From assembly GCF_001427525.1 (NCBI RefSeq), contig NZ_LMGU01000001.1, forward strand, positions 3,107,713 through 3,171,712: a stretch of 64,000 nucleotides of DNA, read 5' to 3'. A model generated the notes under the pieces. The model worked only from the letters and a program-made list of their open reading frames with translations. It made no database searches and was not told the origin of the DNA. Positions 42,076 to 50,900 of this stretch are shown one piece after another. A program made the position numbers and the translations under genes. The number at the start of each line of letters is the position of its first letter. Positions within the stretch are counted from its first letter, which is position 1. Origin of the DNA: Microbacterium sp. Root61 (GTDB taxonomy: Bacteria > Actinomycetota > Actinomycetes > Actinomycetales > Microbacteriaceae).

Positions 42076-42840
42076 TCAGCCGACGCGCCCGTCGAGGACG
42101 TCGACGGGCTTGACCGCCACGCCTCCCGTCATCCGGAGCAGGATCGTCGAGGTCAGCACCCCGGCGGCGAGGATGCCGGCCAGCACCACCAGTTGGAACT
42201 GGCCGGCCTCCAGCGGCGACGCCCCGGCGAAGACCGCGCCCACGAACGCGCCGGGCAGCACCACGATGCCGGTCGTGCGGGTCTGATCCACTGACGGCAG
42301 GAGCGCGGTGTGGGTCGCTCGGCGGGCGAGGGTCCGGGTGGCCTCCCAGGGCGTCGCCCCGAGGGCGAGCCATCCCTCCACCTCGTCCCACTGTCCGCGG
42401 AGCGAGGCGCCGTAGATCCGCTGCGACAGGATGGCGACGGTCATCGTGTTGCCGATCACGATCCCGCCGACCGCCAGCGCGTAGCGCGGGGTCAGAGCGA
42501 GCGCACCGGTCCCGAACACGACCGTCATGACCACGAGCGGACCCACGGTCATCGCGAGGGCGAGCGGGCCGACGCGGCGCCACGGCGCACCCGCGCGTCG
42601 GGCGGCGGTGAAGACGGCCGCGGCGAGCATCACGACCAGCCCGATGCCGACCCACAGCGGGCTCTGAATGATGCCGGTGAGCACCAGGCTGAGGGCCGCC
42701 AGCTGCAGCACCGCGCGGGCCAGCGCGGAGGCGACCGACCACACCCCCGGCACCTTCATCGTGCGCAGGCCGATGGTGGCGATCGCGGCGAGCAGGGCGA
42801 CCGCGATCAGGGTCACCCACCACGCCGGCACGCCGTCCAT
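42076..42840 (-). CDS. fetB: FetB/YbbM-like permease (UPF0014)
   Basis: A 254-residue membrane protein with about seven helices and the UPF0014 signatures: LARAVLQLAALSLVLTGI, VGGIVIGNTMTVAILSQRIY, LALGATPWEATRTLARRATHTALLPSVDQTRTTGIVVLPGAFVGAVFAGASPLEA (the most conserved block of the family). The E. coli homologue works with ATPase FetA in iron export. No ATPase gene adjoins it here, so it would need a partner elsewhere. It is convergent with corA, 9 bp apart. Confidence 0.85.
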   Translation of the reverse strand: MDGVPAWWVTLIAVALLAAIATIGLRTMKVPGVWSVASALARAVLQLAALSLVLTGIIQSPLWVGIGLVVMLAAAVFTAARRAGAPWRRVGPLALAMTVGPLVVMTVVFGTGALALTPRYALAVGGIVIGNTMTVAILSQRIYGASLRGQWDEVEGWLALGATPWEATRTLARRATHTALLPSVDQTRTTGIVVLPGAFVGAVFAGASPLEAGQFQLVVLAGILAAGVLTSTILLRMTGGVAVKPVDVLDGRVG

Positions 42841-42918
42841 GGACAGACTGTAGGTCCGCGAGCCCTGCGTCGGCACCCCTCTCGGCCGCGCGACCCCTGC
42901 CGCGGCATTCGACCGCGA

Positions 42919-42932
42919 TCTGGTATCCCAGA
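42919..42932. promoter_or_regulatory. Candidate GntR-type operator upstream of M20/hutF pair
   Basis: TCTGG-TATC-CCAGA is a short dyad of the TGGTATNCCA type used by many GntR-family repressors. It lies 56 bp upstream of the first gene of the histidine-catabolism pair. Confidence 0.4.
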
Positions 42933-42987
42933 CACCGACCGCGCGGGGGCGCTGGATCCCGGGCGAGCCCTGCAGTGGAATGAGCGT

Positions 42988-44160
42988 GTGAGCATGCTGA
43001 CCGACCTGGCCGACCTCGAGACCGTCGGTGCCGACACGATCCGCGGCGGCTTCTCGCGGCACCTGTGGCAGCCCGCCGACCTCGAGATGCGCGAGTGGTT
43101 CACCGCCCGCGCGGCCGCGCTCGGGCTGGATGTCGAGCACGACCGCAACGGCAACATCTGGGCCTGGTGGGGCGCCCCGCAGGACGGCGCGGTCGTCACC
43201 GGCAGCCATCTCGACAGCGTGCCCGGCGGCGGCGCGTTCGACGGTCCGCTCGGTGTGGTCAGCGCACTGGAGGCCGTGTCGAAGCTGAAGCAGGCCGGAT
43301 TCCGTCCGACCCGATCGCTCGCCGTCGTCGCGTTCGCCGAGGAGGAGGGGTCGCGCTTCGGCGTCGCCTGTCTCGGCTCCGGGCTCATGGCCGGCACGCT
43401 CGACCCCGACCGCGTGCGGAGCCTGCGCGATGCCGACGGCACCACGTTCGCCGAGGCCGCCGCCCGCGTCGGGTTCTCCACCGACCACCTCGGCCACGAT
43501 CCCGAGGCGCTGGCGCGCATCGGCGTCTTCGTCGAACTCCACATCGAGCAGGGTCGTGGGCTGATCGAGCTCGGCAGCCCGACGGCGGTCGCCTCCAGCA
43601 TCCTGGCCCACGGGCGTTGGACCCTGACCTTCCGCGGGCAGGGCAACCATGCCGGCGCCACGCTCATGGCCGACCGCGACGACCCCATGGTCACCGCGGC
43701 GCGCGCTGTGCTGGAGATCCGCGAGGCCGCCTGGCGCTCCGACGGCTCCCGCGCAACGGTCGGGCGCATCCAGGCGGTGCCCGGCGGCACCAACGTGATC
43801 GCCTCCTCGGTCACGCTGACCCTCGACGCCCGTGCCGAGTCCGACACCCAGACGCGCGAGCTCGTGGCCGACATCGCCCACCGCGTGGGCGCGACCGAGT
43901 TCGTCGAGGACTCCTGGACGCCCCGCGTCGACTTCGACCCCGCCCTCGCGGCCCGGCTGGCGACCGCCCTGGGGGATGTCCCGCTCCTGCCGACCGGGGC
44001 TGGACACGACGCGGGCATCCTCTCCAGCCTCGTCCCGACGGCCATGGTCTTCGTGCGCAACCCGACCGGGATCTCGCACGCCCCCGAGGAGTCGGCCGAG
44101 CTCGCCGACTGCCTCGCCGGCATCGACGCGCTCGAGACGGTGCTGCGGGAGCTGCTGTGA
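42988..44160 (+). CDS. M20 family amidohydrolase (allantoate amidohydrolase/carbamoylase-like)
   Basis: A 390-residue dinuclear-metal hydrolase. Metal and catalytic blocks: GSHLDSVPGGGAFDGPLGV (His, Asp), AEEEGSRFG (Glu-Glu), VELHIEQG, a dimerisation domain with GQGNHAGAT, and a late His in GISHAPEES. This matches allantoate amidohydrolases and N-carbamoyl-amino-acid hydrolases. It overlaps hutF by 4 bp, and HutF makes N-formylglutamate, so a likely role is hydrolysis of N-formylglutamate to glutamate and formate in place of HutG. GTG 42988 is chosen over ATG 42994 on ribosome-site spacing; both are possible. Confidence 0.85.
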   Translation: MSMLTDLADLETVGADTIRGGFSRHLWQPADLEMREWFTARAAALGLDVEHDRNGNIWAWWGAPQDGAVVTGSHLDSVPGGGAFDGPLGVVSALEAVSKLKQAGFRPTRSLAVVAFAEEEGSRFGVACLGSGLMAGTLDPDRVRSLRDADGTTFAEAAARVGFSTDHLGHDPEALARIGVFVELHIEQGRGLIELGSPTAVASSILAHGRWTLTFRGQGNHAGATLMADRDDPMVTAARAVLEIREAAWRSDGSRATVGRIQAVPGGTNVIASSVTLTLDARAESDTQTRELVADIAHRVGATEFVEDSWTPRVDFDPALAARLATALGDVPLLPTGAGHDAGILSSLVPTAMVFVRNPTGISHAPEESAELADCLAGIDALETVLRELL

Positions 44161-45455
44161 GCATCTGGTGCGCGCAGCTGATCGGTGACGACGGGATGCT
44201 GCGCCACCGCGTCCGCCTCACCATCGACGCCGACGGATCCGTGGCCTCGCTGCACGAGGGTGTCGATCCGGCCGACGGCGACCTGCGACTGGGCGCTGTG
44301 CTGCCCGGTGCCGCCAACGCCCACTCGCACGCCTTCCATCGCGCCCTGCGCGGGCGCACGCACGCCGACGGTGGCGACTTCTGGCAGTGGCGCGACAAGA
44401 TGTACGACGTCGCCGGCGCGCTGACTCCGGAGACCTACTACGACCTCGCCCGCTCCGTCTTCGCCGAGATGCTCGTGGCCGGGTTCACCGCGGTCGGCGA
44501 GTTCCACTACGTTCACCACCGCCCCGACGGACGCCCGTATCCGTTCGAGATGGAGCAGGCGGTGCATGCGGCGGCGGCGGACACCGGCATCCGTCTGCGC
44601 CTGCTGGACACGGCGTATCTGCAGGGCGGGATCGGTCTCGAGCTGTCTGCGGCGCAGCGGCGCTTCGGCGACGGAACGGCGGAGGGGTATCTGGAACGCT
44701 GGCATGCGCTGCGCGAGCGGATGCCGTCACTCGGCGCCGCGATCCACTCGGTGCGGGCGGTGCCCCCGGAGCAGATCGAGACGATCGTCGCGGGGCTGCC
44801 GGTCGACGTGCCGCTGCATATCCATGTGTCCGAGCAGCCGCGCGAGAACGTCGATGCGCTCGCCGCCTACGGGCGTACGCCCACGCGCGTGCTCGCTGAC
44901 GCGGGCGCGCTGTCGGCCAGGTCGAGTGCGGTGCACGCTACTCACCTCACCGACGACGACATCCGTCTGCTCGGCGCGGCGGCAGCCTCGATCGTGATGT
45001 GCCCGACGACGGAGGCGGACCTCGGAGACGGCATCGGTCCGGCGCGACGCCTGCGGGATGCCGGTGCGGTGCTCGCCCTCGGATCGGACCAGAACGCGGT
45101 CATCGACCCGTTCCTGGAGATGCGCGGCCTCGAGATGCACGAGAGGCTCGCGTCCCAGCGCCGCGGCAGGTTCAGCCCGCAGGAGCTGGTGCAGGCCGGC
45201 ACGGCCGGTGGTTATCGATCGCTGGGATGGGCCGGGCCGCCGCTGCAGCCCGGTGGCCCGTGCGACCTCATCGAGGTAGACCTCGACTCGGTGCGCACGA
45301 TCGGGTCGGACCCCCGTCAGGTGCCGCTGACCGCCACGGCGTCGGATGTGACGCGCGTCGTCGTCGGTGGGCGGGTCGTCGCCGAGAACGGCCGGCTCGC
45401 GAACGGTGATGACCCGGCGGCTCTGCTGCGCACCGCGCTTGCGGCAGTCGGCTGA
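44157..45455 (+). CDS. hutF: Formimidoylglutamate deiminase
   Basis: Converts N-formimino-L-glutamate to N-formyl-L-glutamate and ammonia in histidine breakdown. The 432-residue amidohydrolase-superfamily enzyme carries NAHSHAFHRALRGRTH (metal histidines 56 and 58), GGDFWQWRDKMY, which is specific to HutF, GEFHYVHH, HIHVSEQPREN (metal His), HATHLTDDD and LGSDQNAVIDPFLEMR with the catalytic Asp. GTG overlaps the M20 gene. hutH, hutU and hutI are not in the window. Confidence 0.93.
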   Translation: MSIWCAQLIGDDGMLRHRVRLTIDADGSVASLHEGVDPADGDLRLGAVLPGAANAHSHAFHRALRGRTHADGGDFWQWRDKMYDVAGALTPETYYDLARSVFAEMLVAGFTAVGEFHYVHHRPDGRPYPFEMEQAVHAAAADTGIRLRLLDTAYLQGGIGLELSAAQRRFGDGTAEGYLERWHALRERMPSLGAAIHSVRAVPPEQIETIVAGLPVDVPLHIHVSEQPRENVDALAAYGRTPTRVLADAGALSARSSAVHATHLTDDDIRLLGAAAASIVMCPTTEADLGDGIGPARRLRDAGAVLALGSDQNAVIDPFLEMRGLEMHERLASQRRGRFSPQELVQAGTAGGYRSLGWAGPPLQPGGPCDLIEVDLDSVRTIGSDPRQVPLTATASDVTRVVVGGRVVAENGRLANGDDPAALLRTALAAVG

Positions 45456-45562
45456 CGGGCGTTCCGCGGGCCGGCGCGAAATGGCCGATCGGTCAGCCTG
45501 AGTTCGCGCACGGCGGGCGCGGGACCTCAGCCCGCACCCGCTGAGTCCGCGGTACGGGTTGG

Positions 45563-47008
45563 TTACAGGGCGCTCTCCGGCAGCGACACGTGCTCCTCGG
45601 GAATCGTTCGCGGTCGGGGGATGAATGCGGCGACTGCCGCGCAGACGGCAGCGGCCACGAGTCCGAACACCAGGGCGAGGTGGAAGCCGGTCGCGCTCGG
45701 CACCGAGACGCCGCCGATGGTGACCGCCGATTGGGCGAGGATGGCGGCGATGATCGCGGCGGCGAAGCTCGTGCCGAGAGCGCGCATGAGGGTGTTGAGC
45801 CCGTTCGCGGCGCCCGTCTCGGTCGACGGCACGGCCCCCATGATGAGAGCGGGCATCGCAGCGTAGCCGAGTCCGATGCCGACGCCGATGACGAGATTGA
45901 TGAGGAGCACGTGAGTGACCTCGAGGTCGACGAAGACGGCGACGCAGTAGGCGGCGGCGATGATGATCGCTCCCGCGACGAGAAGGGGCTTCGGTCCGGA
46001 TCGACGCTGGAGGCGACCTGCCACGGGCGACATCGCGAGCATCGCGAGTCCGGAAGGCATGAGGACGAAGCTCGCGCTCAGTAGCGAGAGTCCGAGGCCA
46101 CCCGTCTCGGTGGGGAGCACGAGCAACTGCGGGAAGACGATGCTCGAGGAGAACAGGGCGAATCCCATGGCGATCGAGGCGAGGTTGGTCATCAGCACCG
46201 GTCCGCGCGCGCTCACGCGCAGATCGACGAGCGGGTTGTTCCGCCGCAGCTGGTACACGCCCCACACGAGCAGGACGACGATTCCGCCGATCAGGCTGAT
46301 GAGCGTGGGCGCGGAGAGCCAACCCCAGTCGTTTCCGCGCGAGACGCCCAATAGCACCCCGACGAGTCCCACGGCGAGACCCATGGCACCCAGGAAGTCG
46401 AACGCGCCGCCCGTGCGCAGCGTGCTGGGCGGGACGATCCAGATGTAGAGCAGAATGCTGACGACACCGATGCCCGCCGCGACCCAGAACAGCACGTGCC
46501 AGTCGTAGTTCTCGGTGATGAACGCGCTGATGGGCAGCCCGATCGCCCCGCCCACGCCGAGAGTGGCACTCACCAGCGCGATCGCGGATCCGAGCCGGTC
46601 CTTGTGGAGCACGTCGCGCAGGATCGAGATGCCCAGCGGGATGACTCCCATGCCGGTGCCCTGCAGTCCGCGTCCCACGATGAGCGGGCCGACCGACGTG
46701 GACAGGGCAGCGATTACGGATCCGGCTACGAGGAGACTGAGAAGTACCAGAGCGATGCGCCGCTTGCCGTACATGTCGCCGAGCTTCCCCGAGATCGGGG
46801 TGCAGATCGCCGAGACGAGCAGGGTGATCGTGATCACCCACGCGGTCTCTTCACGGGCCGCCCCGAGCAAATCGGGAAGCTCCGCCTGGATGGGGATCAG
46901 GATCGTCTGCATGAAAGACGCCCCCATGCCGGCGAAGGCGAGCACGGCGATCACTGCTCCGGGGCGCGGCTGTTTCGTCAGCTTCGATCTGTTCGTGTCA
47001 GGTGTCAT
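45563..47008 (-). CDS. MFS multidrug exporter (DHA2 family)
   Basis: A 481-residue major facilitator with about 14 membrane segments. Motif A appears as GKLGDMYGKRRIAL and motif C-like GRGLQGTGMGVIPLG follows, with a drug:H+ antiporter-2 layout. A GAGGAA site precedes ATG 47008. It is divergent from a TetR regulator across 87 bp that contains overlapping promoters and a shared inverted repeat, the classic arrangement of a substrate-induced efflux pump. Confidence 0.9.
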   Translation of the reverse strand: MTPDTNRSKLTKQPRPGAVIAVLAFAGMGASFMQTILIPIQAELPDLLGAAREETAWVITITLLVSAICTPISGKLGDMYGKRRIALVLLSLLVAGSVIAALSTSVGPLIVGRGLQGTGMGVIPLGISILRDVLHKDRLGSAIALVSATLGVGGAIGLPISAFITENYDWHVLFWVAAGIGVVSILLYIWIVPPSTLRTGGAFDFLGAMGLAVGLVGVLLGVSRGNDWGWLSAPTLISLIGGIVVLLVWGVYQLRRNNPLVDLRVSARGPVLMTNLASIAMGFALFSSSIVFPQLLVLPTETGGLGLSLLSASFVLMPSGLAMLAMSPVAGRLQRRSGPKPLLVAGAIIIAAAYCVAVFVDLEVTHVLLINLVIGVGIGLGYAAMPALIMGAVPSTETGAANGLNTLMRALGTSFAAAIIAAILAQSAVTIGGVSVPSATGFHLALVFGLVAAAVCAAVAAFIPRPRTIPEEHVSLPESAL

Positions 47009-47064
47009 ATGTGGTTCCTCGGAGTGTCGCGCATTGCTTGGAGCAGAGTATCGAAGATGCGACT

Positions 47065-47084
47065 CAGTCTCATATTCTAGACTG
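47065..47084. promoter_or_regulatory. TetR operator overlapping divergent promoters
   Basis: CAGTCT-CATATTCT-AGACTG is a perfect 6-bp dyad with an 8-nt spacer. The spacer region holds TATTCT (47073-47078), a -10 for the TetR gene, and on the other strand TAGAAT, a -10 for the exporter. Binding would silence both. Confidence 0.6.
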
Positions 47085-47095
47085 GCGGAGTGACC

Positions 47096-47659
47096 ATGGA
47101 TGTTCGGGGCCGAGCCCGTGAGGCGTTCCGAGCCGAATTGGCGGAGGCCGTGCTCGCCGTCTTCGCCGAGCACGGGTTCCACAACGTGACCGTGGAACAG
47201 GCGGCGCATGCCGTCGGGATCTCGCGAGCGACGTTCTTCCGTCACCTCGGGACCAAAGAGGACGCCGTCATCCTCGCGGTCGAGTTCTCGAGCATCGACT
47301 ACGCGGAGGTGATCCGCGCGCTTCCTTCGGGTGATCCGCGGTCTGGTTGGGCGCTCGTGCGGGTTGCCGTGGAGCCCACGGTCCTGCGGGTCGAGGATGA
47401 TCCCGCACGTCAGCTTTCTCGACTGGAAGTCATCAACGCCGAGCCGAGCCTCCGCGCCAAGCTCGCCGAGTCGCGCCTCGAAAAGGTCGAGAGGCTGGGC
47501 AAGGCGATCGGTGAGCGAATGGATGACGCCCTCGGCGCCCGGGTGCTCGCCGCCACGGGGATGGCGGCCTTCGACCTGAGCTGGAGCGAATGGATCGCCG
47601 ATCCGGCCACTTCATTCCGCGATGTGGTCGACAGGATCTTCGGTCGACTCGGCGCCTGA
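47096..47659 (+). CDS. TetR family transcriptional regulator
   Basis: A 187-residue repressor. Residues 8-60 form the TetR helix-turn-helix domain: FRAELAEAVLAVFAEHGFHNVTVEQAAHAVGISRATFFRHLGTKEDAVI, with the recognition helix at SRATFFRHLGTKE. The ligand-binding C-terminal half is variable. ATG 47096 is preferred to the in-frame GTG 47090 since TATTCT at 47073-47078 gives a very short leader. It most likely represses the divergent MFS exporter and itself. Confidence 0.9.
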   Translation: MDVRGRAREAFRAELAEAVLAVFAEHGFHNVTVEQAAHAVGISRATFFRHLGTKEDAVILAVEFSSIDYAEVIRALPSGDPRSGWALVRVAVEPTVLRVEDDPARQLSRLEVINAEPSLRAKLAESRLEKVERLGKAIGERMDDALGARVLAATGMAAFDLSWSEWIADPATSFRDVVDRIFGRLGA

Positions 47660-47983
47660 CTCCCCTCCCGGCCCGGTGGAGAGGCGAAAGGATGAAATCC
47701 GCGGATGAAACGCGGGTCGCTGATCGGCGATCTCCGGAGCTAGATCACAGCATCCCTGAAATGCATCGCTGGCCCATCTCACGACCGAGATCACGCGGAA
47801 CTCCGGGCTGCCACCGCGGACCGAGGGCCCGTGTCGGAGGGGGTCTGAGGGGTGCGCGCGATGCGCCGCGGAGGCTGCGTCCTCATCACTAGCGTCGGAA
47901 CCCTGTGTTTGGGGGGACATCGCCCGCGCGCCGGCCATGCCGCGTGCTGTGGTTCGCGGGCGTGTCCGATAGGGGGGACGCTC
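47660..47983 (+). promoter_or_regulatory. Upstream region of the surface-protein gene with leader hairpin
   Basis: This 324-bp gap holds no gene I can support. Its 3' part contains a long imperfect stem: GGACA-T-CGCCCGCG (47915-47928) pairs with CGCGGGCG-TGTCC (47955-47967) with one bulged base. The stem ends 3 bp before the AGGGGGGAC ribosome site at 47971. A TAGCGT box at 47890 would give a leader of about 85 nt. A hairpin touching the ribosome site could regulate translation. Confidence 0.45.
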
Positions 47984-50900
47984 ATGCTGAAGTTCGGGAC
48001 GCTCTACCGCGCTGTTGCAGCGGTGACGGGGGCCACGCTCGTGGCCGCGATGGTGACCGCGGGCGCGTTGCCGGCACCTGCTGTTGAGGTGCCGCAGTCG
48101 ACGCTCGCTGTCTCGAAGTCCGACAACCTGGGCGGGCAGACCCTGAAGCCCGGGGCGGACTTCGTCTACGAACTGACGGCGTCGTGCTCGAACATCGAAG
48201 TCGACTGCACCGATGTCGTGCTCACCGATGTGCTGCCTGAAGGCATCGACATCACGGCCCTGCCGCAGTCGACGCCCGACCGCACCGTGGAGTTCGTCGA
48301 AGCGACCCGCACGCTGACGATCTCGTTCCACAAGAAGACAGACAATCCGGCCGGTGTCGGCCTGCCCGCCGGAAGCCAGGAGGTCTTCGAGGTCGCCGGG
48401 CGTCTGCCGGCGAACACCCCGATGCTCTCGGGCGACAAGATCACCAACGTCGCCGAGCTCTCCGGCAGCAACGCTGCGACCGTGACCGACGACGACATCA
48501 TCGTCGTCGAGGTCCCCAAGGCGGTCACGCCGATCGCGACCAAGAGCTGGACCGAGGGCACGAGCGTCGCCGGCACGAACAACGTGGTCGAGGTGAAGCT
48601 CGGCGTCCGCAACGGCTCATCGTCGAGCGCCGCCGTCACGACCTTGAGTGTCGTCGACGACACCGCCGCCACGTACGAGCACTTCGACGCCACGTCGGTC
48701 AGCGTCACCACCTTCCCGAAGGGCGCGAACAAGGCCGTGCTGCAGGCGAAGATCGGCGGCAACTGGATGTCGGTGTCCACGCTGAGCGCTGCGGGCACGT
48801 TCCCCGGTGCACCGGGCGTCGATCTGGCCTTCGCCACCGGCATCCGCATCGACTTCACGGATGTCGATGACAAGATCCTGCCGTACGACGCCGATGGCGG
48901 CGCTGCCACCCTCACGCTCGAGCTGCGCGACACCCTTCGCTCCACCGGCGCCCCGATCGCACCGACCGCGAAGATCCCGGTCGACAACTGTGCGGTCCCG
49001 GTGGCTGCGGAAGCCACCGGTGCGCCCGTGCAGGGTGCCGCGGCCTGTTCGGTGCACCAGATCCTGCCCGACACGCTCGTGCTCGAGTCCAAGAAGAGCT
49101 TCTTCGCCGACCGCGACGGCAACTTCACGAGGAACACCGGCGAATACGCCGTGATCGGGGAGCACTCCCCGGTCAGCGCGACCGTCTCCGTGCAGAACAA
49201 GTCGCCGTTCCCGGTCAGCGAGCTGACGATCACCGAGCCCGACACGACCGTGGCCGGTCAGGAATTCTCCTTCGTCGACGTGAGCAAGATCCGCCTGACC
49301 TTCCCCGTCGGATCCTCCAACGCGCAAGTGACCTATACGTTCGCGAACGGCGAGGTACGCACCGTCGACTACGACCCGCGAGCCGGTGGAACAGACCTCG
49401 CCATCGCCGACCTCCAGGTCAGCAGTGCGCTGACCAAGGTGTCGGTCAAGTACACGGGCAACGGAGCGGCGATCATCGAGGGTGCGACCGCGGGACTCGG
49501 TGTTCACGGCACGCTCAACGACAAGGTCACCGACGCGGATCTCCCCGGCGGCACCAGTCCCGGCGTCTTCAACTGCGCCGCGACCGCCGGCTCGGCGGGA
49601 CGCACCGACGGCACCGGCGTCGCCGTCGGCCAGGCGTGCGCGACACTGCCCGTGGAAAGCCCGCGACAGACCACCGGCGGCACGAAGACGGTGTCGCAGA
49701 ACAGCATCCCCGAGGGCCAGCCGATCGTCTTCACCCTGAAGGTCGTCAACAACGGCAACCTCGACCTGGTCACCCCGTCGATCACCGATCCGCGCGTCAA
49801 CGCGGTGGATGCCCCCGTCTCGGCCGGCAACCCGTTCGCGAGCCTGCGCCTGGTCTCGGCCGGCATCACCCGGCAGGGCAGTCCCGATGCCGACATCCAG
49901 GTGTACGACCCGACCGCCGCGAAGTGGGTGCCGTACGCTGCGGGCAACGCTGCGCTGCTGGAGCGTGCCACCGGTGTCCGCGCGGTCGCGCAGGGCAGCC
50001 TCGCGCCGACGCAGGGCTTCACCCTGACCCTCGTCACCGAGCGCCGCGCCGGCATTCCGGATGATGCGGTCATCGCCAACTGCTTCGTGACGTCGTCGTC
50101 GACGGCCGGCTATGTGCCGGGCGATCCGTCCTGCTCGCCGGAGATCGTGACCGGCCCGCAGTCCGCCGACGTGAACCTGAACAAGATGATCTCTCCGGGT
50201 CTCCTCCCGGTGTTCGTTCCCGGGCTCCCGGCACAGAAGGCGGATGTCTCGCTGATGGTGTCCAATACGGGCAACCTGAGTGCGAAGCGGCTGCAGATCA
50301 CCGACGCCGACGCGGACTTCTTCGACGCCGTCGACTTCATCAAGGTCGCCAAGGTCACCTTCCCGGCCGGTGCGAACCGCGTGACCTTCGACTACCTCGT
50401 GGGCTCGACGTGGCACACCACCGGGCCACTTGCCTCGGCAGGCTCGTACCCGCTTCCCTCGGGAGTCGACGCGGACGAGGTGGTCGGCATCCGTGCCACC
50501 TTCTCGAGCACGTCCTCCGCCAACGACGGCTACGTGATCACCCCGTGCGCCATCGGCAACGACGCGTGCAAGGGCGTGATCTCGTACACGATCAGCCCGC
50601 GCGAGGCGCTGCGCAAGAGCGGCGACGTCGCGAAGCTCGGCGTTCTGACCAACACGGCGACCGCCGGGTACGAGACGCGCCTGCAGGCGCCGGGCACCCT
50701 GGCCGAGATCGCCGAGGTCGATGCGACCCTCGAACTCGTCACGGGTACCACTCAGCTCGACGTCGACAAGACGCCCGACACCACTCTGACCCCCGGTGCG
50801 AAGACGAGCTTCTTCCTCAAGGTCACCAACACCGGCACCGGCAACATCCCGGGCCTGACGGTGCGCGACCTGATCCCGGCCGGGATGGCGTTCGTCGAGG

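Noticed and set aside
47852..47983. Upstream in-frame start extending the surface protein by 44 residues
   Set aside because: The extension is Cys/Arg/Gly-rich and would bury the signal peptide. ATG 47984 has a strong ribosome site and starts the signal sequence.
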